Made by a program: the position numbers and the translations under genes. A stretch of DNA of 64,000 nt, taken from the NCBI GenBank assembly GCA_947627445.1, contig CANQWA010000003.1, positions 1 through 64,000 on the forward strand. Direction: 5' to 3'. The stretch's first letter is position 1, and every line of letters starts with the position of its first letter. The notes below the pieces were generated by a model that did not search any database, had not been told where the DNA came from, and saw only the letters and a list, made by a program, of their open reading frames with translations. Shown here one piece after another: positions 27,171 through 33,905 of this stretch. The stretch is from an uncultured Ruminococcus sp. GTDB taxonomy: Bacteria > Bacillota > Clostridia > Oscillospirales > Ruminococcaceae.

Positions 27171-27285
27171 GGAAAAAGCCACAGGCGAGCTGTCGCTCGG
27201 CAAGGGTTTTTCACGTAGTATCCGACAAAATTGGCGGAAAAGACGTGCGCAGATTTCTACGTGAACCGGTTTTCAGTCACAAAAA
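27171..27285. repeat. Divergent family B repeat
   Basis: CACGTAGTATCCGACAAAATTGGCGGAAAAGACG-like sequence at 27219-27255 resembles the B core at 32119-32155 with scattered differences, and ACGTAG/CTACGT flank it as short inverted ends. The rest of 27071-27355 shows no gene. Confidence 0.45.
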
Positions 27286-27355
27286 CTGTCTTTACAAGCG
27301 TGTGCGGATAGCACATGCACTTGTGAGGGCAGTTTCTTATTGCGGTGTGCCATAT

Positions 27356-27385
27356 GCATATTCCCTGCCATCTCCTGCATAGAAT
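27356..27385 (+). promoter_or_regulatory. Sigma-E-like (mother-cell) promoter
   Basis: GCATATT (27356-27362), 15 bases, CATAGAAT (27378-27385). The B. subtilis sigma-E consensus is KMATATT-N14/15-CATACAMT, so the -35 is a full match and the -10 matches seven of eight. It lies 28 bp above the start of the peptidoglycan-binding cluster. No sigma-A -35 fits here. Confidence 0.6.
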
Positions 27386-27413
27386 GTGATGCAGTAAAAA
27401 AGGAGGAACACCT

Positions 27414-28247
27414 ATGGCAAAGCAAAAAACACCCGAAGAATATCAGGCAGAAATGATGCGCCTGTACCATACCGCACAGATGCCTACAGCAGCGCCTGTT
27501 CAGCCCTCTCAACCGGAACAGCCTTTCCGACCGGAACAACCTTCCCGACCGGAACAGCCTTCCCGACCGGAACAGCCTTCTCAACCGGAACAACCTTCCC
27601 GACCGGAACAGCCTTCCCGACCAGAACAGCCCTCTCAACCAGAGCAGCCTTCCCGACCGGAACAACCTCCCCGACCGGAACAGCCTTCCCGACCAGAACA
27701 GCCCTCTCAACCAGAGCAGCCCTCTCAACCGGAACAACCTTCCCGACCGGAACAACCTCCCCGACCGAGTCGCCCTATACCTGATCAACCAACCATCCCT
27801 CCCGTCCAACCACCAATCATCGTCCCAGAGCCTGCACCTCCTACTCCACCCCAGCCAAACGGCGATATCGGCTGGATTCAAGTCATCACCCGTTCTGCCG
27901 GAAATGCCAGAGCACTGCCCGGCGTTTCTGTGCTGATCACCAGCGGCAGCGGCTCTGATATGCAGCTGAATTATGTGGCGATCACGGACGAAAGCGGCGA
28001 AACTGAAAAAATCCCCCTGCCCGCCATGCCTCCCTCTATGTCATTGGATGCACAAGAAAACAGCCAGCCATTTACCACATATGATGTCAGTGTCTATGCT
28101 TCCGGCTATTACCGCCAGATCAGCAAAAATGTTCCCGTATTCGCCGGCATCACTTCCAGACAGATCTTTTCCATGATCCCCCTGCCCATCTATCCCCAGG
28201 ATCCGCCGGAAACCATCGTATTTCGGAACACGGAACCAAATTTGTAA
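27414..28247 (+). CDS. Pro-rich repeat protein with C-terminal Cna-B-like domain
   Basis: 277 residues. A short N-terminal helix (KTPEEYQAEMMRLYHTAQ) leads into about 15 copies of a PEQPSR/PEQPSQ hexapeptide, a proline linker, and a C-terminal domain of about 125 residues starting GDIGWIQVITRSAG. That domain resembles carboxypeptidase-regulatory or Cna-B-like beta sandwiches (ALPGVSVLITSG; YDVSVYASGYYRQISKNVPVF). There is no signal peptide. AAGGAGG precedes the ATG. It heads a three-gene cluster with a SpoIID-like protein and a double peptidoglycan-binding protein, suggesting a spore cortex or coat role. That is inference from context. Confidence 0.75.
   Translation: MAKQKTPEEYQAEMMRLYHTAQMPTAAPVQPSQPEQPFRPEQPSRPEQPSRPEQPSQPEQPSRPEQPSRPEQPSQPEQPSRPEQPPRPEQPSRPEQPSQPEQPSQPEQPSRPEQPPRPSRPIPDQPTIPPVQPPIIVPEPAPPTPPQPNGDIGWIQVITRSAGNARALPGVSVLITSGSGSDMQLNYVAITDESGETEKIPLPAMPPSMSLDAQENSQPFTTYDVSVYASGYYRQISKNVPVFAGITSRQIFSMIPLPIYPQDPPETIVFRNTEPNL
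27507..27770. repeat. 18-bp tandem repeat encoding PEQPSR/PEQPSQ
   Basis: About 15 head-to-tail 18-bp units (type CCGGAACAGCCTTCCCGA), with larger near-identical blocks of several units, indicate recent expansion. All are in frame. Contiguous units without spacers exclude a CRISPR array. Confidence 0.85.
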
Positions 28248-28267
28248 GGAAAGGGGACGATACACGT

Positions 28268-29665
28268 ATGCTGACCGGAGAACCTTTTATTCCAGAACAG
28301 ATCACGGTACATCTGGGCGCACCGGATTCTGACGCCGAAAATGTCACAGTCTCCTTTCCTGATTACATCAAAAATGTGGTATCCAGTGAAATTTACCCCA
28401 CCTGGCCGGAAAATGCCATCCGTGCCAATATCTATGTGATCGTAACCTTTGCCCTGAACCGCATCTACACAGAATGGTATCGGGCAAGGGGCTATCCTTT
28501 CGATATCACCAACTCCACGCAGTTTGACCAGAAATTTGTCTACGGCAGAGAAGTCTATGACAACATCAGCCGGCTGGTAGACGAATTGTTCAACTCCTAC
28601 ATCCGCCGTCAAGGAACTGTCGAGCCTCTGTTTAGTGTATTCTGCAACGGCACAACTGTCACCTGCGACGGGCTTTCTCAATGGGGAACTGTCACACTGG
28701 CACAGCGGGGCATGTCCCCCTATGAGATTCTCACCTACTATTACGGGGACAACATTGATATTGTTTCCAATGTGTCGGTAGATACCAATACCCCATCCTA
28801 CCCGGGATTTCCCCTGACACTGGGGTATATCGGCGAGGATGTGCGCACCATTCAGATCCAACTGAACCGCATCTCCCGGAATTATCCGGCAATTCCCAAA
28901 ATTGGTGAAATCACAGCGGAATTCGATGCAGCCACGCAAAAGGCTACCCAAAAATTCCAAGAAATTTTTGGGCTGGAACCAACAGGCGTCGTGAATGAAG
29001 CCACCTGGTATCAAATCGCCTACATCTTTATCAGTGTCAAACGGCTGGCAGAATTGAATTCCGAAGGATTAACACAATCTGAGATCCAGCAGCAGTTCAC
29101 CGAAGATCTGCATATCGGTATGCAAGGCTATGAGATCCGTGCGATTCAGTATTATCTTGCCGTGATCGGCGCTTATTATCAGGCTGTCCAGCCAGTGGAT
29201 ATTACCGGATATTTCGGCGCACAGACGGAGACATCTGTCAAGTCCTTCCAGCAGGTATTCGGTCTGCCCCAGACCGGCGTAGTGGATCGGCAGACCTGGT
29301 ACTCCATGTTTGACGCTTATGCCGGCATCGTAGAATCCGTTCCCCTGGACACAACGGTGAACGATGTCGTGTTATATCCCGGCGTTGCCCTCCGGGAGGG
29401 CACCACCAGCGAATATGTCCGTCTGCTGCAAACCTACCTGAGCTTTATCCACCAGTCCTATCCGGAGATCCAAGCAGTCACCACTACCGGTTATTTTGGT
29501 CCCATGACAAAAGCCTCTGTCGCCTCTTTTCAGGAGTATTTTGGTTATCCCGTTACGGGCTTTGTAGGGGCAGTGACCTGGAATTCCATCACCAGTCTGT
29601 ATTCGGATCTGCGTTATGGCTTTGATAAACAGCCGTTCCAAAATCCGGGTTATATCATCACATAG
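28268..29665 (+). CDS. SpoIID-like domain protein with peptidoglycan-binding repeats
   Basis: 465 residues. The N-terminal half (about 25-165) resembles SpoIID/LytB: YIKNVVSSEIYPTWPENAIRAN parallels the EMPxxWP catalytic-Glu motif, and GMSPYEILTYYYGDNIDI parallels the closing motif of that domain. About three PG_binding_1 modules follow (GYIGEDVRTIQIQLNRI; GMQGYEIRAIQYYLAVIG; GTTSEYVRLLQTYLSFI). SpoIID is a lytic transglycosylase of engulfment. No signal peptide is visible, so it could act in the mother cell or be loaded onto the forespore. It lies 20 bp below the Pro-rich gene. Confidence 0.78.
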   Translation: MLTGEPFIPEQITVHLGAPDSDAENVTVSFPDYIKNVVSSEIYPTWPENAIRANIYVIVTFALNRIYTEWYRARGYPFDITNSTQFDQKFVYGREVYDNISRLVDELFNSYIRRQGTVEPLFSVFCNGTTVTCDGLSQWGTVTLAQRGMSPYEILTYYYGDNIDIVSNVSVDTNTPSYPGFPLTLGYIGEDVRTIQIQLNRISRNYPAIPKIGEITAEFDAATQKATQKFQEIFGLEPTGVVNEATWYQIAYIFISVKRLAELNSEGLTQSEIQQQFTEDLHIGMQGYEIRAIQYYLAVIGAYYQAVQPVDITGYFGAQTETSVKSFQQVFGLPQTGVVDRQTWYSMFDAYAGIVESVPLDTTVNDVVLYPGVALREGTTSEYVRLLQTYLSFIHQSYPEIQAVTTTGYFGPMTKASVASFQEYFGYPVTGFVGAVTWNSITSLYSDLRYGFDKQPFQNPGYIIT

Positions 29666-29675
29666 GAGGGCAGCT

Positions 29676-30194
29676 ATGGCTTATACACAGGAACAAAAAC
29701 GCAGTCATATCCGAGAACTGCAAACCTTTCTCCACGGAAAATCACACACTGGTGATGCACTTCATGTGATTCCGGATGGATTTTACGGTACCAAAACAGA
29801 AGCGGCTGTGCAGCAGTTTCAGCAGGAGAATCAGATATTGCCTACAGGTGAAACGGACAGCGATACATGGGATGCTCTGGCGGCGTATTATCAGGCACAG
29901 GTACAGAAACCAGTTATGCAGATTTCTATTTTTCCCACAGGGTTCCGACGGTTTGTGCTGCATGATACGGGAACGGCGGTTTATCTGTTACAAGGGGTAT
30001 TACAAGCGCTGCATCAATTGTATGGTAACCTGCCGCCGGTGGATAACTGCGGTGTTTATGATGAAAAAACCATGCACGCCGTGCAGGAGTTTCAGAAGAA
30101 CACGATTCTGCATCCGGATGGAGAAGTGGACGAGAACACTTGGAATCGCATGATGTCCGCACTGACCCCGCAGATCGGGTGTTGCTGGGACTAA
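29676..30194 (+). CDS. Protein with two peptidoglycan-binding domains
   Basis: 172 residues made almost wholly of two PG_binding_1-like modules. The first contains HIRELQTFLHG and GFYGTKTEAAVQQFQQEN, the second TAVYLLQGVLQALHQLYG and GVYDEKTMHAVQEFQKN. No catalytic domain and no signal peptide were seen. GGAGGG precedes the ATG, chosen over an upstream frame that would overlap the previous gene. It is third in the cluster and ends at a bidirectional terminator. It may be a scaffold for the SpoIID-like protein in spore cortex or coat. Confidence 0.8.
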   Translation: MAYTQEQKRSHIRELQTFLHGKSHTGDALHVIPDGFYGTKTEAAVQQFQQENQILPTGETDSDTWDALAAYYQAQVQKPVMQISIFPTGFRRFVLHDTGTAVYLLQGVLQALHQLYGNLPPVDNCGVYDEKTMHAVQEFQKNTILHPDGEVDENTWNRMMSALTPQIGCCWD

Positions 30195-30226
30195 CCAGAA
30201 GGGAACATCCAAACAACCCATCTCAA

Positions 30227-30272
30227 ACCAAAAAAAGCTTCTGCAACACACTTGTTACAGAAGCTTTTCTAT
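30227..30272. terminator. Bidirectional terminator
   Basis: Stem AAAAGCTTCTG/CAGAAGCTTTT with T runs on both strands, between the plus-strand peptidoglycan-binding cluster and the minus-strand ykgJ-like gene. Confidence 0.8.
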
Positions 30273-30284
30273 GTGAAAAAGCCG

Positions 30285-30755
30285 TCATAAAACAATCCGG
30301 TAATTCTCAGCCATCGGATGCACATGAGAAGGATGCTGCTCTGCATACGCCAGCATCTGCTCTCCCAATCCCTTTTCCAGAAACGCCTGAAGCTGCTCCG
30401 TGGTATACGGCTTCAACCCCGGACAATATTCAGCCACCGTGATCCTGACACTTTCATCCGCATCCCGCATCAACCGAAAGGGCCACACCCGACAATCAAA
30501 AGGTTTTTCCGCACCCATGATGCACCCAGTCTCGCCAAGCATGGGACACCGAAATAATTCTCTATCCGGCAAAGCCGGCGCAGCAAAAACAACCTCTCCT
30601 GCTTTTTCCGCAAAGGATACCGCCGCATCCAACCGGCAAACCGCCTCCGCCGTTTCCTCCGGCAGAACCGGAAGCTCCCATAGATCTGTCGCATCAAATG
30701 CACAGCAGATCCGGCAAGCGGCACACGTTTCCGGCGATAAAATTTCACCCAGCAT
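30285..30755 (-). CDS. YkgJ family cysteine-cluster protein
   Basis: 156 residues. The N-terminal CAACRICC motif (near residues 10-17), a later GCIMG, and FDCRVWPF place it in the YkgJ/UPF0153 family, thought to bind zinc or iron through conserved Cys residues. Its biochemical role is not settled. It starts 8 bp after the ilvE stop and so is probably cotranscribed with ilvE, although nothing suggests a shared pathway. Confidence 0.85.
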   Translation of the reverse strand: MLGEILSPETCAACRICCAFDATDLWELPVLPEETAEAVCRLDAAVSFAEKAGEVVFAAPALPDRELFRCPMLGETGCIMGAEKPFDCRVWPFRLMRDADESVRITVAEYCPGLKPYTTEQLQAFLEKGLGEQMLAYAEQHPSHVHPMAENYRIVL

Positions 30756-30763
30756 AGGCAGCC

Positions 30764-31834
30764 TTAGTCAATGGGCACGATCCAACCGAACGTATCCGGG
30801 ATTGTACCCCATTGAATCCCGGTCAGCGTATCATAGATCATCTGAGAAATCGGACCGATCTTGTTGTCATTGATGATCATGACCTTGTCGCCCCACTTCA
30901 GATGTCCTACCGGTGAAATAACCGCAGCAGTACCTGTCCCGAATACTTCTGTCAGCTTACCTGCATCATAGGCATCGGCAACCTCCTGAATGGTAATGCG
31001 CCGTTCGACCACCTTGATGCCCTTGCTGCGGCAAAGCTCCAATGCGGATTTTCTGGTAATGCCTGAGAGGATGGAACCAGTCTCCAGAGAGGGTGTTACC
31101 ACCTCACCGTCAATCACAAAAGCAATGTTCATGGCGCCGACTTCTTCAATGTATTTCTGCTCCACACCGTCCAGCCACAAAACCTGTGAATAGCCCTGCT
31201 TATACGCATCATCCTGACTGTGAAGAGAAGCTGCATAGTTGCCGCCGGTCTTTGCATAGCCTGTACCGCCCCGAACCGTGCGGACATACTTGTTTTCGAC
31301 GTAAATATTCACCGGGTCTAATCCGGAAGCGTAATATGCACCAGAGGGAGAAAGAATGATCATAAACAGATAATGCTCACCCGGATGTACGCCCAGGAAG
31401 GGATCTGTTGCAAAAATATAGGGACGGATATACAGAGAAGCCCCCTCGCTGTGCGGAACCCAGTCCTTTTCCACGGTTACCAGCTCAGTCAGACACTGCA
31501 TTGCCAGATCAATCGGCAGTTCTGGGATCACCAGGCGCTCGTTGGACTTGTTCAGACGCTTGAAGTTCTCCTCCGGACGGAACAGCTGCACGCCGCCGTC
31601 TGCACGGCGATATGCCTTCAATCCTTCAAAAACCGTCTGTCCATAGTGCAAACACATGGCTGCCGGACTCAGTGAGATCTCCCCATAAGGCAAGATCACC
31701 GGATCATGCCAGCCCTGTCCTTCGTCATAGGGCATCATCAGCATGTGATCCGTAAAGATGTTTCCGAAGCCCAGCTTACTTTCGTCCTGCGGCTTCGCTT
31801 TGGGAGAAGTTGTCAGCTGTTTTTTGATTTCCAT
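30764..31834 (-). CDS. ilvE: Branched-chain amino acid aminotransferase
   Basis: 356 residues, the size of the large (BCAT-like) subfamily. [41 protein letters not shown] and [16 protein letters not shown] (with the PLP-lysine region) are characteristic, as are [10 protein letters not shown] and [15 protein letters not shown]. It transfers amino groups between Leu/Ile/Val and 2-oxoglutarate. A TATAAT with extended -10 is upstream, and the short leader holds an 11-bp hairpin. It is too short for a T-box. Confidence 0.95.
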   Translation of the reverse strand: MEIKKQLTTSPKAKPQDESKLGFGNIFTDHMLMMPYDEGQGWHDPVILPYGEISLSPAAMCLHYGQTVFEGLKAYRRADGGVQLFRPEENFKRLNKSNERLVIPELPIDLAMQCLTELVTVEKDWVPHSEGASLYIRPYIFATDPFLGVHPGEHYLFMIILSPSGAYYASGLDPVNIYVENKYVRTVRGGTGYAKTGGNYAASLHSQDDAYKQGYSQVLWLDGVEQKYIEEVGAMNIAFVIDGEVVTPSLETGSILSGITRKSALELCRSKGIKVVERRITIQEVADAYDAGKLTEVFGTGTAAVISPVGHLKWGDKVMIINDNKIGPISQMIYDTLTGIQWGTIPDTFGWIVPID

Positions 31835-31863
31835 GTCAAAAACCTCTTTTTTTATAGATTTGT

Positions 31864-31916
31864 CTCGAACAAGGAGCGCTCATGCACCTTGGTTCGAGCG
31901 GTACTCTTCTATTATA
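31864..31916 (-). promoter_or_regulatory. ilvE promoter and leader hairpin
   Basis: On the minus strand an extended -10 TGGTATAAT (31911-31916) with a poor -35. Just downstream the transcript can form CTCGAA-C-CAAGG / CCTTG-TTCGAG (31864-31898), an 11-bp stem with one bulge and a 12-base loop. It could be a regulatory or stabilising hairpin. Confidence 0.5.
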
Positions 31917-31995
31917 CCACATTCTGCTCCGTTATGGAATAGTTTTTGGAAAAAAATTTGAAAAGGCAATACAAAACCTGCCTGTGCAGCTGCTA

Positions 31996-32202
31996 TGACA
32001 CGCCGCCCAGACAGGTTTAGAACTTGTTCTCATCGGATTTGACCATGGATTTTCGCGCAGCATTTTGACGAGGGCAAGGCGAAAAAGCGAAAGCAAGCTG
32101 CCGTATGGTGCGCTTTTTCCACGCAGCAATCGGCAAAATTTGCCGAAAAGGCAGGTGCCATATCCGATGAGAACCAGTCAGGCGGCGTGTCAACACGCCT
32201 TA
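31996..32202. repeat. Family C-type outer inverted repeat containing a nested element
   Basis: TGACACGCCGCC (31996-32007) and GGCGGCGTGTCA (32181-32192) are perfect 12-bp inverted ends, and AACACGCCTTA continues to the stop of the downstream VanY-type gene. The complete B element lies between them, which looks like one element inserted in another. AAACCTG/CAGGTTT at 31974-32018 could also terminate the VanY-type transcript weakly. Confidence 0.65.
32022..32178. repeat. Family B inverted-repeat element, complete copy (157 bp)
   Basis: The ends ACTTGTTCTCATCGGAT (32022-32038) and ATCCGATGAGAACCAGT (32162-32178) match as inverted repeats at 16 of 17 positions. The inside has CGGCAAAATTTGCCG. 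The right third recurs at 55900-55955 with one mismatch in 56. It holds no ORF and is MITE-like. Confidence 0.8.
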
Positions 32203-33234
32203 ATCCTCATCTTTCCAAGGTCCGCTGTATTCTGACTTCACACCCAAATATTCCTCCAGGGTCAGACCAAGGCGATTCATCTCCTTTGCCTTTTCCACAC
32301 CCACATAGCGGATATGCCACGGCTCATATTTATAACCGGTAATAGATTCTTTTCCCTCTAAAAAGCGGATGATGAACCCATAGTCCGCACAGTGCTTTGC
32401 CAGCCAGGCAGCCTCCGGCGTTTCTCCGAAGGCATCGTCAATGGTGTTGCAGTCAATGGTCAGACCGCTCTGATGCTCGGAATAACCCGGTCTTGCCGAA
32501 AATGTATCTGCCATTTCCCAGCCGTACAGTTCGCAGTAATTCCGATAAATTCTCACCTGATAATCATAATCCCGATAGCTAGAACCAATGTACAGATTCA
32601 TGCCGTCTTTTTCCGCATCTTTCTGCATCTGCTCAAAAGCATTCTTGCACACATCCTCCAGTCCCGGATCATAGTTCGCCGGCAAGCCATAGGTCTTGTT
32701 CACAATCAGAATGCCGTCTACAAAAGTACATCCGTTTTTCTCATCCAAATGGCGCACATGAACCGAAACGCTCTGGGCGACGCCCTCGTTTCCTTTTACG
32801 GCAACCGTCACATCACAAGTGCCCTGCTTTACACCGGTCACCATGCCGGATGCATCAACAACAGCAATGCTTTCGTCACTGCTGCTCCAGACCAGATCTT
32901 CTGCTCCTGCCTCTCCTGTGGTAGACATGTTGACAGAAATACTGGCAGAACTGCCCTCCAGCACCGCCAGATAGGGTTGATCTACTAACAGCGCCAGAAT
33001 ATTCTCATTCGTCCCCATACTGCTCTCCTCCGGCACATTGCCCCCCGGCACGGCTGTACTTTCTGCGGAGATCACGCCGCTGTCCTCTGGAACAATGCTC
33101 ACAGCCTGCTGATCCGAAAAAAACAACAGCCGGATGGCAAAGCCCAGTATGATCAGCATCAGATACAACAAGATCAATATGATCCCCACACGGGAAAACC
33201 GTTCCCAACCTTTCCGTTTTGTCTGTTTCGACAT
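32200..33234 (-). CDS. VanY-type D-alanyl-D-alanine carboxypeptidase with Big_2-like domain
   Basis: 344 residues. One N-terminal membrane helix (about 15-38), a Ser/Glu linker, a bacterial Ig-like (Big_2) domain around 85-160 (VWSSSDESIAVVDASGMVTGVKQG), then the VanY/DacB metallopeptidase domain. The zinc motif is SEHQSGLTIDCN and the second His lies in EPWHIRYVG; GSSYRDYDYQ is the usual substrate-side motif. It trims the terminal D-Ala of peptidoglycan stem peptides outside the membrane. No van regulatory genes are near, so housekeeping wall metabolism is more likely than vancomycin resistance. A good promoter lies upstream. Confidence 0.92.
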   Translation of the reverse strand: MSKQTKRKGWERFSRVGIILILLYLMLIILGFAIRLLFFSDQQAVSIVPEDSGVISAESTAVPGGNVPEESSMGTNENILALLVDQPYLAVLEGSSASISVNMSTTGEAGAEDLVWSSSDESIAVVDASGMVTGVKQGTCDVTVAVKGNEGVAQSVSVHVRHLDEKNGCTFVDGILIVNKTYGLPANYDPGLEDVCKNAFEQMQKDAEKDGMNLYIGSSYRDYDYQVRIYRNYCELYGWEMADTFSARPGYSEHQSGLTIDCNTIDDAFGETPEAAWLAKHCADYGFIIRFLEGKESITGYKYEPWHIRYVGVEKAKEMNRLGLTLEEYLGVKSEYSGPWKDED

Positions 33235-33333
33235 CGTCTTTCCTCACCTGCTATTATTCCGAATTTCTCTCTATTTTGTCATATTTCCCGTGGATATTCG
33301 GCTTATTTCTTACAAAGCGGTTACATCTATTGT

Positions 33334-33362
33334 ATTATACCATACTTTTTCCCGAATGTCAC
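33334..33362 (-). promoter_or_regulatory. Promoter of the VanY-type gene
   Basis: On the minus strand GTGACA, 17 bases, TATAAT with extended TGG. The leader is about 95 nt. Confidence 0.75.
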
Positions 33363-33504
33363 GTAGCAAAAGTACTAAATATTTCTGTTGAAATTGCATG
33401 TAGTTTGATCGCCTATCTATCCAGGATCTGTCTGCTCATCCATATATGCAGATTTTGGCAGAAAAAGGGAAAAACCGCAGGCAGCTTCTGTGTCTGACAA
33501 GACC

Positions 33505-33582
33505 TTTTGACACTGCTCCTCCAAAATCTGCTGGAAAGATCGAGACAGCTTCTTGGAAAGACAGATTCGGATGTCCGAATCG
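33505..33582. repeat. Family C-like fragment and hairpin upstream of the GH74 gene
   Basis: TTGACACTGCTCCTCCAAAATC (33509-33530) resembles the left part of family C copies at 48741 and 60188. It is followed at about 33562-33579 by a perfect hairpin GATTCGGA/TCCGAATC. The rest of 33363-33632 shows no gene. Confidence 0.5.
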
Positions 33583-33632
33583 GGGATTCAGATGGAAAAT
33601 GCACAAAAACGAAAAAAATGGTGCATTTCTTC

Positions 33633-33661
33633 TTGCATTTCTATACAAAATATGCTATAAT
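33633..33661 (+). promoter_or_regulatory. Promoter of the GH74 gene
   Basis: TTGCAT, 17 bases, TATAAT. The transcript would begin near a small AAATGC/GCATTT hairpin (33662-33677), with a long leader of about 235 nt. Nothing recognisable as a riboswitch was found in it. Confidence 0.7.
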
Positions 33662-33905
33662 AAATGCAAGAGCATTTATTATATGGATTTGAATGTCCTT
33701 GCAGATCCGCAAATCTATGATTTGCTCCCTGCATATCGGACCATTATCTCGTTTTATGTGCAGCTGTTTTTCTGTTTCATCCAGATAAACAGGGACAAAC
33801 ATCTGAGAAACAAGCGGCAAGAAATCAGGACTGCACTTGTGGTGAAAATCCAAATTCTTGCTTCTTGCCTCTGTATTTCTTGCTTCTATCAGGAAAGGAG
33901 TTATC

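Noticed and set aside
27507..27770. CRISPR array
   Set aside because: The 18-bp units are contiguous, in frame and without unique spacers; they encode a proline-rich peptide.
32200..33234. Vancomycin resistance (VanY) cluster
   Set aside because: Only the carboxypeptidase is present. There is no vanRS, vanH or ligase gene nearby, and the Big_2 domain suggests normal wall turnover.
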